DNA of 49,086 bases from a virus: positions 1 through 49,086 of IMG/VR virus record IMGVR_UViG_3300006735_000054. One strand, 5' to 3'. Made by a program: the position numbers and the translations under genes. Positions 1 to 9,100 of this stretch are shown here, in pieces. How positions within the stretch are numbered: position 1 is the first letter of the stretch; every line of letters begins with the position of its first letter. Under the pieces are notes generated by a model. It ran no database searches. It saw only the letters and a program-made list of their open reading frames with translations, and had not been told where the DNA came from.

Positions 1-660
1 AAGGGGGACTATGCGCTCACTGATGATAACTATGTTGGAGAAATCATACAAAAGAAGTGTTATACAGGAGATAATGGCGTTGATAGTTATTATGTTCGTA
101 TGCCTTTTGGCTATGCCTTTCATTCTCCTAAGTATCCTAGTCAAAAGCTTAAAGCAGATGGTAGAGTATCTAATCATACGTTGTCTGGCAAGCCTCAGCT
201 CGAAGTACGTAAAGGCACCCAGGAATGGAAAAACCTCGCAATGGTCTATAGCGTCGTATTTGATATGGATTTGGCTATCGATACTGTCATTAGTAACCCT
301 ACTGATAATAAGCGGCGTACTGTAAAAAGATGGATGAGAACACAGGAGTTTAAATCAATGGTAAAAGATGAATTAAAAGAAGTATTAGCAGAAAAAGGTC
401 ATAATAGGTCAAAAACGATTGACTTACTAGATCAAGCTTTAGAAATGGCTAAAGAAAAGAAAGATATAACAAACTTTCTTAGAGTTGTAGAGAATATACA
501 GGATATGTTGGGCATGAAAGACAAGACTGTAACTAAAACAACTACTCAATTAGAGGCTACAGCTACAAGAAAGCTTTTAGATGAGATAAATGAAGAAGAA
601 CAGCATTTAAAGGGCACCCAAACTAAAATAGAGGCTAAGACATCTACAGATGAAACCTAA
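1..660 (+). CDS. Terminase small subunit (probable), 5' end outside window
   Basis: The frame is open from base 1, so the gene starts upstream; the first in-window ATG is at 100 but lies inside continuous coding sequence. At least 219 residues are present. The C-terminal half is charged and helical, with a KRWMRTQEFKSMVKDEL-like segment and a LDQALEMAKEKKDITNFLRVVENIQ helix region, as in phage small terminases that bind DNA and load the large subunit. The call rests mainly on its position directly before the large terminase, separated only by a 56-residue gene. The N-terminal 100 residues are not recognised. It could be another packaging accessory protein. Confidence 0.6.
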   Translation, partial: KGDYALTDDNYVGEIIQKKCYTGDNGVDSYYVRMPFGYAFHSPKYPSQKLKADGRVSNHTLSGKPQLEVRKGTQEWKNLAMVYSVVFDMDLAIDTVISNPTDNKRRTVKRWMRTQEFKSMVKDELKEVLAEKGHNRSKTIDLLDQALEMAKEKKDITNFLRVVENIQDMLGMKDKTVTKTTTQLEATATRKLLDEINEEEQHLKGTQTKIEAKTSTDET

Positions 661-820
661 AAAACCTACAATGAAACAAGTTTCAGAGCATATTTATAAA
701 ACAGATGTGCTTATTGCTAGTATGATGCTAAAGATTCAAGAGTTAGAAAAGAAAGCTCATGAACCTAGAGACTTTGTATGTTGTGGTAAGTGCGGATGCA
801 AGTTAAAAAAAGATGAATGA
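650..820 (+). CDS. Small cysteine-rich protein between the terminase genes
   Basis: A 56-residue ORF beginning at an ATG that overlaps the upstream stop by 11 bases and ending 8 bases inside the large terminase gene. This tight coupling argues that it is translated. It has a helical middle and a C-terminal cluster CCGKCGC (residues 44-50) that could bind a metal ion. Function unknown; because it lies inside the packaging operon it might be a terminase accessory or regulatory peptide. Confidence 0.55.
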   Translation: MKPKKPTMKQVSEHIYKTDVLIASMMLKIQELEKKAHEPRDFVCCGKCGCKLKKDE

Positions 821-2306
821 TTTCGAAGAAATCTATGCTAAGAAACAGGCTCTTAAAAAGTTATTTAAAAATATTGCCTTATTTGGTCGCACTTGTTTTC
901 CTACAGCTCTTCGGAAAGCCACTCCACCATTTCATCATGAGATTTATTCCAATTTAAGAGACAGGAGTAAGAAAAGAGTATTAATAGCAGCGCCTCGTGG
1001 TACAGCTAAATCTACAGTAACATCACTTCTACTACCACTGCATCGCATAGCCTTTAAACACGAAGACGACGAAGAGTTTATCGTGATCATATCTGAATCA
1101 CAGGCGCAGTCTATTAACTTCTTGTCTCGTATTAAATACCATTTAACTCATAGCCAAAGGTTTAAAGACTTATTTGGAGATATGGGACCTAATACTGCTA
1201 AAAGATGGACAGCTACAGATGTAGTAACTGCCAATGGAGTGCGTATAGTGGCCGTAGGTACTGGACAAAGAGTTAGGGGTTTTATTGAAGGAGATACAAG
1301 ACCAACATTAATTATTGTAGATGACTTCGAATCAGAATTAAACGCGTTTACGCAAGAAGCGAGAGCTAAAAATAGAAAGTGGATGACAGAAGCCGTGATA
1401 CCATCATTATCCGATGAGGGTCGTATTGTTATGATTGGTACAGTAATATCAGAAGATTGTTTCTTATATTGGGCTAAAGATTCTCCAGCATGGAATACTC
1501 TATGGTATTCTATCATAAATGATGATGGCTCTCCAATATGGCCCGAAAGATTTCCTAAAGAAAGAATTGATGGTATAAAAGAAGAATATGCATCTGTAGG
1601 TAATATAAATGGATTCTATCAAGAGTACATGAATATAGCTCAATCCCCAGATGAAGCTCCTTTTAAACCAGAATGGATAAAATTACATCAATATGATTTT
1701 GAGCGAATAGAAGGACAACCTTGTTTGGTAAAAGAGACGGGAAGTGGTAAAGAAACTATCCCGATAGAGGTCTATGGAGGAGTAGACCCTGCATCTTCAT
1801 TATCAGCAAGAGCTGACTTTTTTGTTATAGCTACAATTGGTATTGATCATGCTGGTAATAAATATGTTTTAGATATATATAGAAAGCATATATCCCCAGC
1901 AGAGCAGCCTGATTTAATAATAGAAAAGTTTAAAAAGTATCGACATAAAAAAATGAAGATAGAAACAGTTGCATATCAGGAAGCTTTAAGAGCAGCATGT
2001 AAAAAAAGAATGCTAGAAGAAAATCTGTATATTCCAGGGCTTGAAAAAGGTGTAAAGCCACGTACTCGTAAATCTGAGCGACTTTTATCTTTAGTCCCTA
2101 TGTTTGCTAAAGGTGAATTTTTCTTTAGAAGTCAAGATACTGAAGCGCAAGCTGAGTTTTTATCTTATCCAAAAGGTAAACATGACGATGTTATGGATGC
2201 AATATGGACTTCGTTGGAAGGAGCAAGACCAGCAAAGCTAAAATCACTTAATGCTGAAGATAAAGGCAGTAAGTTAAAGAAAGTTCTTGATTGGATGACC
2301 CTATAG
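813..2306 (+). CDS. terL: Terminase large subunit
   Basis: This is the packaging motor ATPase and headful nuclease that translocates DNA into the prohead. The Walker A segment APRGTAKST is at residues 60-68, the Walker B LIIVDD at 166-171, and the GTGQRVRG segment typical of terminases is at 150-157. The RNase H-like nuclease domain follows, with the first acidic residue in GGVDPA (about 322-327) and the last in KHDDVMDA (about 456-463). The length of 497 residues is normal. It overlaps the small upstream gene by 8 bases and precedes the portal gene after a 52-base gap that contains a promoter-like sequence. Confidence 0.95.
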   Translation: MNDFEEIYAKKQALKKLFKNIALFGRTCFPTALRKATPPFHHEIYSNLRDRSKKRVLIAAPRGTAKSTVTSLLLPLHRIAFKHEDDEEFIVIISESQAQSINFLSRIKYHLTHSQRFKDLFGDMGPNTAKRWTATDVVTANGVRIVAVGTGQRVRGFIEGDTRPTLIIVDDFESELNAFTQEARAKNRKWMTEAVIPSLSDEGRIVMIGTVISEDCFLYWAKDSPAWNTLWYSIINDDGSPIWPERFPKERIDGIKEEYASVGNINGFYQEYMNIAQSPDEAPFKPEWIKLHQYDFERIEGQPCLVKETGSGKETIPIEVYGGVDPASSLSARADFFVIATIGIDHAGNKYVLDIYRKHISPAEQPDLIIEKFKKYRHKKMKIETVAYQEALRAACKKRMLEENLYIPGLEKGVKPRTRKSERLLSLVPMFAKGEFFFRSQDTEAQAEFLSYPKGKHDDVMDAIWTSLEGARPAKLKSLNAEDKGSKLKKVLDWMTL

Positions 2307-2316
2307 TGCTTATATT
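2287..2316 (+). promoter_or_regulatory. Sigma70-like promoter before the portal gene
   Basis: TTGATT (2287-2292), an 18-base spacer and TATATT (2311-2316), which continues as TATATTATGATG. The -35 hexamer overlaps the end of the large terminase gene. The same architecture, with TATATTATAATG, occurs at 21773-21808. Both sites are followed, 33-39 bases after the start of the -10 box, by GGGGGTATT near the start codon. It probably drives the head and tail unit. Confidence 0.6.
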
Positions 2317-2358
2317 ATGATGCATACGACTATGCAATAATATGGGGGTATTAAGTTA

Positions 2359-4725
2359 GTGGCAGATTACGACGGTCCAGAAAACCAAGAGTCGATAGCA
2401 GATTCAACCAAGCGTTTATTTGATTTATACAAGAGAAAAAGAGATGTCTGGGAAACTCAAGCTAGAGAAGACCAAGAATACAGACTTGGTAAACAATGGA
2501 CAACGGAACAGATTAAGGTACTAGAAGGCAGAGGTCAAGCCCCTGTTGTTGTTAATCGTATACATCCTGCTGTAGAAACAGCAAAAGCTTTACTAACTGC
2601 AAACAGACCTTCATTTAAAGTATCCCCTAGAGAAGATAGTGATACAAAAGTTGCTAATGTTCTCAATAATTTACTTACTTATATGTATGACCAATCAGAT
2701 GGTAGGACTCAAATAAGACAAGCTATTGATGATTATTATGTTACGGGATTAGGTTATTTACAAGTATATCAAGACCCTTTAAAAGACGATGGAAAGGGTG
2801 ATGTTTGTTTTAATAATGTAGATCCAATGGACGTCTATGTTGATCCTAATTCTAGAGATCCATTTTTTGATGATGCAGAAAATATTATTATATCTAGAAA
2901 CTTCACAAAAGAACAGGCCAAATCTTTATATCCCCAATATAAACAAGCAATTGATGCAGCCTCTAGTTCTTATGATAGTGATAGTATAATAACAGGTCGT
3001 AGCGACGATACAGGAGTAACATTTCCTGGAGATATTGATACATTAGCAGAAGGTGACCATGAATATGTAAGAGGTTATGAACGTTATTACAAAGTGCAAA
3101 TTAATATGTACAGGGTTCATGAGACATATACTGGCAAAGAATACCGATTTAATGAAGAAGAGTTTCAACAATACATTGGTCAAGAAGTAGGTGTTCTTAA
3201 TGGAAAAATCATAGAAGGTTCTGATAATATAAAGAAATTAGAAGAGCAGCAGTCTCAAATGAAACAAGAGATGCTTGATAAAAACCTTAAAATGATTGAA
3301 GAAGATATACATCGTATGTCAGAAGAACTTGAAGTTCAGTATATGGAACAAGAAAAGCAGTTTATGGAGCAAGTTCAAGTAGGCAATATGCTTCCTGACA
3401 GAATGGAATTAGAACTTGGCAATTTAAGAGAGGCTATAGATAAGCAAATCTCAGACGCTAAAGAGAATGCAATGATTCAAGCAGGACAAGTTGTAAATAT
3501 TCCAGGTATTGAAATCACATCTAAAGCTGGTTTAATAGCACAAAAGATGATTGAGGCAGTACCAGTTCAAATAAAGCAAGTAAAGCAATGCGTAGTAATG
3601 GGAGACACTCATATCTACTCAAGGATATTACCAACTAGTAATTATCCTATAGTACCAATTGTTAATCTTCACACTAGAACACCATATCCTATGTCAGATG
3701 TAAGAATGGTAAAAGGTTTACAAGATTATATAAACAAAACTAGGTCATTAATCATAGCTCATGCTACAACAGCAACTAATATGAAGGTTTTAGTTCCTTC
3801 TGGTTCTGTAGATATGCGTGAATTTGAAGAAAAATGGGCACAACCTGGTGTTGGTATTGAGGTAGATTTTGACTTGGGGCAACCAGTAGTTGCTAGTCCA
3901 GCTCCTCTTCCTAACGAGTTGTACAATAACGAGCAGACGGCCAAAAACGACATAGATCACCAGCTTGGACTCTACGAAATGATGATGGGTAACTCTCAGG
4001 CTGCCCCACAAACTTATAAAGCCACTATATCACTTGATGAATTTGGTCAAAGAAAGATTAAATCAAAACTAGCTGATATAGAAGGTTCTTTGCAAAGAGT
4101 AGCAAAAGTAGCTATTCAAATGATGCAAGAGTTATATCAAGAAGAAAAAATATTTAGAGTTGTTAACCCTAATAACTCATTAACAGAATTTGCAGTAAAT
4201 AAAAAGCTATATGATGACAAAACTAATGAAATCAAGATAGCAAACGATATTACCGTAGGCAAATATGATGTTGTATACGTATCAGGTTCGACACTTCCAA
4301 GTAATAGATATGCGGAACTCGAATTTTATATGGATGCATACAGTAAAGGTATTATCGATAAAGCAGAAGTGCTTAAGAAAACAGAAGTTTTCGATATGGA
4401 GGGCGTACTTAAAAGAACAGATACAATCGAACAACTTACTTCACAAGTTGAACAACTTGGTAAACAGCTCAAGAAGATGGGTGGAGACATGCAGACTCTT
4501 GAAAGAGAGAATGTTCACCTTAAACAGAAAGTTGAAGTCGAGAAGTTTAAATCTGATTTAGACCAAGTTAAGAACAAGTCTAAAATGGCTGGTACTTTAT
4601 TTGAAAAAAGATTAGATGACAACTTATCTATGTTAAGAAAAGACGCTCAAGATGCAATTAAAGACAAACAAAAAGACTCACCTTCTTCCGCATCTAAGAA
4701 GCAGTCTAAAAGTAAGAGGAAATAA
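2359..4725 (+). CDS. Portal protein, P22-type
   Basis: The dodecameric head-vertex portal through which DNA is packaged and ejected. The length of 788 residues and the N-terminal pattern (QAREDQEYRLGKQW, then a V-V-N-RIHP segment, then a YYVTGLGYLQVY strand and DPMDVYVDPNSRDPF) match large podoviral portals of the P22 group. A long charged coiled-coil insertion lies around residues 290-385, and the C-terminal 130 residues are another coiled coil ending in a basic, serine-rich tail. The start is GTG at 2359, with GGGGGT as ribosome binding site about 10 bases upstream. It lies directly between terminase and scaffold, which supports the call. Confidence 0.88.
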   Translation: MADYDGPENQESIADSTKRLFDLYKRKRDVWETQAREDQEYRLGKQWTTEQIKVLEGRGQAPVVVNRIHPAVETAKALLTANRPSFKVSPREDSDTKVANVLNNLLTYMYDQSDGRTQIRQAIDDYYVTGLGYLQVYQDPLKDDGKGDVCFNNVDPMDVYVDPNSRDPFFDDAENIIISRNFTKEQAKSLYPQYKQAIDAASSSYDSDSIITGRSDDTGVTFPGDIDTLAEGDHEYVRGYERYYKVQINMYRVHETYTGKEYRFNEEEFQQYIGQEVGVLNGKIIEGSDNIKKLEEQQSQMKQEMLDKNLKMIEEDIHRMSEELEVQYMEQEKQFMEQVQVGNMLPDRMELELGNLREAIDKQISDAKENAMIQAGQVVNIPGIEITSKAGLIAQKMIEAVPVQIKQVKQCVVMGDTHIYSRILPTSNYPIVPIVNLHTRTPYPMSDVRMVKGLQDYINKTRSLIIAHATTATNMKVLVPSGSVDMREFEEKWAQPGVGIEVDFDLGQPVVASPAPLPNELYNNEQTAKNDIDHQLGLYEMMMGNSQAAPQTYKATISLDEFGQRKIKSKLADIEGSLQRVAKVAIQMMQELYQEEKIFRVVNPNNSLTEFAVNKKLYDDKTNEIKIANDITVGKYDVVYVSGSTLPSNRYAELEFYMDAYSKGIIDKAEVLKKTEVFDMEGVLKRTDTIEQLTSQVEQLGKQLKKMGGDMQTLERENVHLKQKVEVEKFKSDLDQVKNKSKMAGTLFEKRLDDNLSMLRKDAQDAIKDKQKDSPSSASKKQSKSKRK

Positions 4726-4727
4726 TA

Positions 4728-5708
4728 ATGGAAGCTAATGAGAATATGGCTCCACAAGCCCCTGCATTTGAGCAGGAAATAGTGGACACCCAAGAATCGT
4801 TACAAAACGCTGATAACTCATTTGAACAAGCAATGGGATTACCTGTAATGGACAAAGATGTTGTACCTCAAGAAAATGAAGCACCATCACCTACCGTTTC
4901 AGCTCCTAATCAGGATTTTACTCAAAATGAAGTAACTCCTGATAATAATGAACAAGTAAGGTATCAGTATTGGCAGTCAGAAGCTGCTAAACTTAAAAAT
5001 CAGTTAGATGAGGTTAAACAATACCAACCTATGGTTGACTATTTAAGATCTAACCCAGAGGCCGTGCAAAGTATAACGCCAGGTGGTAAGGCACCAGCGG
5101 AAGCTGCACCAACAAGTCAGGAGCAAGAGGAGTTTCCTCCTCCACCTGCTAAACCTGAGCAACCTAGGGGTTTCTCGAGAGATGAGGCGATAGCTGATCC
5201 TACTTCAGATAGCGCAAAGTTTTTAGATGATGTTGAAAAGTGGAGAGATGATATGATGCAATATAATTCTCTTGCTTCTCAATATGAGATAGCTACAATG
5301 CGCGAATCGTATAACAAAAAGTTAGAAAAGTTAGAGAATATAGAGGAAGATAGACAAAAAGCAGTAGCTCAACAGCAAGAGATGAACAATGTTAGGCAAT
5401 ATGTTGGCTCTAATTATGATTTAGGAGAAAACTTAGACGATTTTATTACGACTATGAACGACCCTAAATCTATAAATATGGATGATTTAGTAGGTTATTA
5501 TAAATGGAAAAAAGGTGTAGCAAATGTTCAACAAGCTGCTCCTCAAAAGACAGTTCCTGCTAGTAATTCATTTAGACAAGTACAACGTGCTCAATCAGTT
5601 CCTCAACCTATGGGAGTTCAACCTGCTCAGTCTAATGCCCCTTCTGATCCAACGGATAACTTTATGGATGCGATTGTAAACTCAGATAACAATACAAACA
5701 TTCTCTAG
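4728..5708 (+). CDS. Capsid scaffolding protein (probable)
   Basis: A 326-residue, acidic, Gln/Pro-rich protein of low complexity with a central charged helical stretch (residues about 165-220, including MRESYNKKLEKLENIEEDRQ) and disordered ends. These properties and the location between portal and coat are those of a head scaffold, which guides coat assembly and is removed from the prohead. No protease motif is seen in it or nearby, so release without cleavage, as in P22, is more likely than proteolysis. The gene begins 2 bases after the portal stop codon. Confidence 0.75.
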   Translation: MEANENMAPQAPAFEQEIVDTQESLQNADNSFEQAMGLPVMDKDVVPQENEAPSPTVSAPNQDFTQNEVTPDNNEQVRYQYWQSEAAKLKNQLDEVKQYQPMVDYLRSNPEAVQSITPGGKAPAEAAPTSQEQEEFPPPPAKPEQPRGFSRDEAIADPTSDSAKFLDDVEKWRDDMMQYNSLASQYEIATMRESYNKKLEKLENIEEDRQKAVAQQQEMNNVRQYVGSNYDLGENLDDFITTMNDPKSINMDDLVGYYKWKKGVANVQQAAPQKTVPASNSFRQVQRAQSVPQPMGVQPAQSNAPSDPTDNFMDAIVNSDNNTNIL

Positions 5709-5720
5709 GAGGGAATAATA

Positions 5721-7187
5721 ATGGCAGAATATCCTAATGGATTAATAAAGACTCAGACAGCTGGCCAAACATGGACAGGTGATGTGAGCATAGATAATGT
5801 CAGAAGAACGTTTGGAATTGGTGATAAAGTAGCAGAATTAGCTCCTCAAGAATCAATTTTCTTCTCTTATTTATCTAAAATCGGTAAAAAACCTATCGAT
5901 GAAACAGTTTGGAAGCCTTTGGAATATCGTAACCAATGGCAAAGACGTAACTTCTCATTTATGGTAGAAGCTGCAACAAGTGCTACAGGCGATGAATCTG
6001 TAGATGAAGCAGAAACAGCAGGTCTTAAAATATGGTGTGATTACAATAAAATGGGTCAGCAAGATAGCGCTAAGCAATATGCTCCTATTTTTCTTGTACC
6101 AGGTCAAATCTTAAGACTAAATGGTGTAGCGTATAAGTTTGAAGGCGCTGCTTCTGATGTAAGTTATTACACAGAGTCAGCAACTGATCACGAGATTGCT
6201 TCAACATTAGCAGCTGCTTCAACTACTGACAAAGGTTACGCAAAAATACCTTTAGCTAAGATAGTAAAAGTAGAAGATTTTTCTACTGCTTATACTGGAA
6301 CAGCTGATGAAGTATTAAAAGGTCAAGTAATTGGATCACAATGGGCTGAGGCATCTGGTGCTCCTGATGGATTCAGAGATGAACTTACTAACGTTGAGTT
6401 CTTTTCTCAGATATTCAAAACAGCAGTTCCTTTAATGTCTGGTTCAACAATGGCTACTAAGTACAGAGGTTATGCTAATGAGTGGAAACGTATTTACGCA
6501 GAACACTTAAAAGCTCACAAAATGGACTTAGAGCACGCTTTCTTATTCGGTTATGGTAAATATAATACACAAGATGAAAGAACATCTTGGGGTGCTATAC
6601 CATTCATCGAAAATAAAGGTGGTAAACGTTATAAGTTAGATTTCACAGCTGGTAGTTCAGTTGACGGAGCTAACGGTGTTTATGACTATGAAGGTGATTT
6701 CACATATGATGGACTTACTAACGTAATGGATGATTTCATGAGTTATGAGTCTGGAAATAGTGGACAGAAGTTATGTTTAACATCTAGAAAAGTAATCAAT
6801 CAGTTACACAAAATGGGTTCTGGTGGATTCTTGGACAAATCTCTAAGTGGAAATCTTAAAGATGTGTTTAGTGCTAACCTAGACGTGAAAACATCTAGCT
6901 TTATGCCAATTGATGTGACATCTATATCAACTTCTTGGGGTTCTATGAATTTCGTAGCTCACCCATTAATGAGACACGATATGGAAGATAAAGCAGTATG
7001 TATCGACCTATCTAACGTTTCATTAAGACCATTAGCAGGTAACGGAATCTCTAGAGATACATTCGTTGAAACTAATGTTCAAGAAAATGACATTGATGGT
7101 AGAAAAGATATGATTATCACTGAAGCAGGTCTTGAGGTATTATTACCTGAGACTCACGCTGTTATTGATTTTCACACATCTTCATAA
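5721..7187 (+). CDS. Major capsid protein
   Basis: A 488-residue soluble mixed alpha/beta protein preceded by a strong ribosome binding site (AGGAGGG at 5708-5714). It lies after the scaffold and before the connectors, the normal place for the coat gene. The N-terminal half is rich in Trp and Arg (WKPLEYRNQWQRRNF) and the C-terminal half contains VAHPLMRH and ITEAGLEVLLPETHAVIDFH. I cannot prove the HK97 fold from sequence alone. A stem-loop follows the gene at 7207-7232. Confidence 0.8.
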   Translation: MAEYPNGLIKTQTAGQTWTGDVSIDNVRRTFGIGDKVAELAPQESIFFSYLSKIGKKPIDETVWKPLEYRNQWQRRNFSFMVEAATSATGDESVDEAETAGLKIWCDYNKMGQQDSAKQYAPIFLVPGQILRLNGVAYKFEGAASDVSYYTESATDHEIASTLAAASTTDKGYAKIPLAKIVKVEDFSTAYTGTADEVLKGQVIGSQWAEASGAPDGFRDELTNVEFFSQIFKTAVPLMSGSTMATKYRGYANEWKRIYAEHLKAHKMDLEHAFLFGYGKYNTQDERTSWGAIPFIENKGGKRYKLDFTAGSSVDGANGVYDYEGDFTYDGLTNVMDDFMSYESGNSGQKLCLTSRKVINQLHKMGSGGFLDKSLSGNLKDVFSANLDVKTSSFMPIDVTSISTSWGSMNFVAHPLMRHDMEDKAVCIDLSNVSLRPLAGNGISRDTFVETNVQENDIDGRKDMIITEAGLEVLLPETHAVIDFHTSS

Positions 7188-7206
7188 TCAATAAGGTCTA
7201 AACAAT

Positions 7207-7232
7207 GTGCCCCTGGTTAACGCTGGGGGCAC
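7207..7232 (+). other. Stem-loop downstream of the coat gene
   Basis: GTGCCCC (7207-7213) pairs perfectly with GGGGCAC (7226-7232) around a 12-base loop. No run of T follows, so it is not a classical intrinsic terminator. It may protect or trim the 3' end of the coat message or reduce read-through into the connector genes. Its position in the only gap between 5.7 and 9.1 kb supports a role in setting relative expression. Confidence 0.5.
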
Positions 7233-7247
7233 CATTAAAGAGGAAAA

Positions 7248-8063
7248 ATGAATTTAAAGCAAAGAGTATTATCACAACTAGGACAAGACAACGCTACGTT
7301 TTTAGACGGCATTAGTAACCCAGAAGACGTATTCTCAAGAGGATACTGGGAAGCTTTGTCTTTATTACCACCTAGGTTAATACTTTCAAATTTACATCCT
7401 CCTATCAACCCAGAATCGTTAGTAACAAACACTGATCCTGATACATCTTTACCAGCAGATTTTAATCTTGATGAAAAAAGAGAGTTATTAGTGTTTAGAA
7501 CTGCAGCTAATCATATTATGGACGGGGCTACTTTAAGTACAGTAAGGTTTATAACAAAACCATGCAAAAGAATTAGTTTAGAAAATAGTAAAAGATCTTT
7601 AGATACAGAAAGCATATACTTTGCAACAGATAATAGTCCAGTGTATTGGTATGAAAATGTAGCAGGAATTCAGTTAATCAAAACTGCTCCTATCACAACT
7701 GGATGGACAAATACTGGGGCAGATGCTTATATGCCCAATGGAAGTAGTGCATTACAAGTTTATGCAATTAAAAGGCATATATTTACATCAACGGAAGTAG
7801 GTACTGGAACTGGAGCTTTAGAGGATTTCCCATTACCTGATTCTTACGGGGTACAACAGACTCATAAAACTTTACCTGAAGAGCTAGAAGGATTAGTAAT
7901 TAAAAAAATAGCTCATTCATTTTTAGTTGAAATAATTGCTAATGCAGCAGTCCAAGAAGAAGATAGTGAATTAGTGACAGTACTAAGTAGCGAAGCTCAA
8001 ATTCTCTCTGAAATGATTCAGACTGAAGTTGGTCAATTAAGTGAAAAATTTGGAGAGAACTAG
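7248..8063 (+). CDS. Structural protein after coat (head completion or adaptor candidate)
   Basis: A 271-residue soluble protein with ribosome binding site AGAGGAAAA before the ATG. It begins MNLKQRVLSQLGQ and has a C-terminal helical part (residues about 200-271). No family is recognised. Its place between coat and the split connector gene, with a 2-base gap to the next gene, suggests a head-completion or minor head protein. It could instead be a capsid decoration protein. Confidence 0.6.
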   Translation: MNLKQRVLSQLGQDNATFLDGISNPEDVFSRGYWEALSLLPPRLILSNLHPPINPESLVTNTDPDTSLPADFNLDEKRELLVFRTAANHIMDGATLSTVRFITKPCKRISLENSKRSLDTESIYFATDNSPVYWYENVAGIQLIKTAPITTGWTNTGADAYMPNGSSALQVYAIKRHIFTSTEVGTGTGALEDFPLPDSYGVQQTHKTLPEELEGLVIKKIAHSFLVEIIANAAVQEEDSELVTVLSSEAQILSEMIQTEVGQLSEKFGEN

Positions 8064-8065
8064 TA

Positions 8066-8338
8066 ATGACACAAAAAGAATTAATAGAGACAATACAACA
8101 ACATCATTCACACGCTGGAGAAACACAAATAAGAAAAGCTTTAAATAGAGCGCAAGATGACTTTGCAGCAAAAACTAAAATTATTCATGTAGGTTCTGAT
8201 AATACAGATACATTGGTTGCAGGTCAAAGATATTATAGTTTACCTCCAGAAGTGTTAGAAATTAAAAGAGTTGAAGTTAATGAGGTGGAAATTAGAAGAA
8301 TGATAGATAGGCCAAAGAAAGGAGACTTTAGTGGTTAA
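8066..8338 (+). CDS. Head-tail connector, N-terminal part
   Basis: A 90-residue protein: a helical start (KELIETIQQHHSHAGETQIRKALNRAQDDFAAKT) and a strand-rich end with YYSLPPEVLEIKRVEVNEVEI. The Y-x-LP-x-x-x-L-x-I-x-R-V pattern is common in the first half of podoviral head-tail adaptor proteins. The frame closes at 8336-8338, inside the start of the next ORF, which looks like the second half of the same kind of protein. Either the adaptor is made as two chains or the two are joined by a +1 frameshift. Confidence 0.6.
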   Translation: MTQKELIETIQQHHSHAGETQIRKALNRAQDDFAAKTKIIHVGSDNTDTLVAGQRYYSLPPEVLEIKRVEVNEVEIRRMIDRPKKGDFSG

Positions 8339-8720
8339 TATAAATGAAACTATAGATAAGTTTTTTTGGTTTGTTAATGGGAATAGGATTGGAATTGTTG
8401 AAAAGAATGAGTCCAATATAGATGGAACTGATAAATATATTTCCCCCAGCATTAGTGGAGCTACGCTTAGACTTGAATATACATCAAGACCTATACCATT
8501 TGATCCAGATTTAACTAAATCAAGTGAACTTCCAGATCAATTTCATGAAGCATTAGGATTTAAAGTTATAGCAGAACTTTATAGGCTTCCAGGAGATGGA
8601 TTTAATTTACAATTAGCACAATATTATGACGCATTATATGCTGAACAAGTAAGAGAAGGTAAAAAGTACGCTTCTCGAAACAAAGTATCTGGCGGATATA
8701 TTAAACCAGTGGATTATTAA
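8331..8720 (+). CDS. Head-tail connector, C-terminal part
   Basis: A 129-residue protein starting at GTG 8331, 8 bases inside the previous gene, with AAAGGAG (8318-8324) six bases before the start. LRLEYTSRPIPFDPDL, ELPDQFHEALGFKVIAELYRL and a Tyr-rich terminal helix (AQYYDALYAEQVREGKKYAS) are the features seen in the second half of single-chain connectors of short-tailed phages. Its separate ribosome binding site favours a genuine second gene over an assembly error. It ends in a one-base overlap with the next ATG. Confidence 0.6.
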   Translation: MVNINETIDKFFWFVNGNRIGIVEKNESNIDGTDKYISPSISGATLRLEYTSRPIPFDPDLTKSSELPDQFHEALGFKVIAELYRLPGDGFNLQLAQYYDALYAEQVREGKKYASRNKVSGGYIKPVDY

Positions 8721-9082
8721 TGGCATTTACCAGAGATAATATAGGACAAACAACATCATTTACTAGAAGTGGGGCAACAACTTTTCAGTCAACGCCTAAC
8801 TTTCAAATATTTAATGTTACAGATACTACGTCAAATTTTTCGTTAAACAATAAATGGACTATTTCTACTATCGGAGGGACTAGTGCCAGTTTAACCTTTA
8901 AGTACAACAATACAACAATGTTAGAGCTCACTGAAAATGGGGTTGGAAGCCTAGTTATGCCTGCTTTGAAATTGAATAATCTAGGTGGGCTACCAAACTT
9001 TGCAGGATATGCAATAGGTGATATTGTGAAAACTGGTGGAGAGCTTTACGTGTTGATTGATAATGAAAACCCGACACCCTAA
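8720..9082 (+). CDS. Small virion protein, beta-rich
   Basis: A 120-residue Thr/Ser/Asn-rich protein with no recognised domain. The C-terminal part (GYAIGDIVKTGGELYVLIDNE) resembles the short beta modules found in phage fibre proteins. It sits in the run of small tail or fibre genes and begins at the last base of the connector gene. It may be a fibre base, head decoration or tail accessory protein. Confidence 0.5.
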   Translation: MAFTRDNIGQTTSFTRSGATTFQSTPNFQIFNVTDTTSNFSLNNKWTISTIGGTSASLTFKYNNTTMLELTENGVGSLVMPALKLNNLGGLPNFAGYAIGDIVKTGGELYVLIDNENPTP

Positions 9083-9100
9083 ATAAAAGGAGACTAATAA

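Noticed and set aside
11-325. 104-residue ORF at the left edge
   Set aside because: It overlaps the truncated terminase small subunit frame, which is open from base 1 and fits the operon; the alternative product looks like shadow coding.
1148-1516. 122-residue ORF antisense to the large terminase gene
   Set aside because: It lies fully inside a well-supported gene on the other strand and has no ribosome binding site or recognisable sequence.
7207-7232. Strong intrinsic terminator after the coat gene
   Set aside because: The hairpin is good but no T-run follows and the connector genes downstream lack a clear promoter, so full termination is unlikely.
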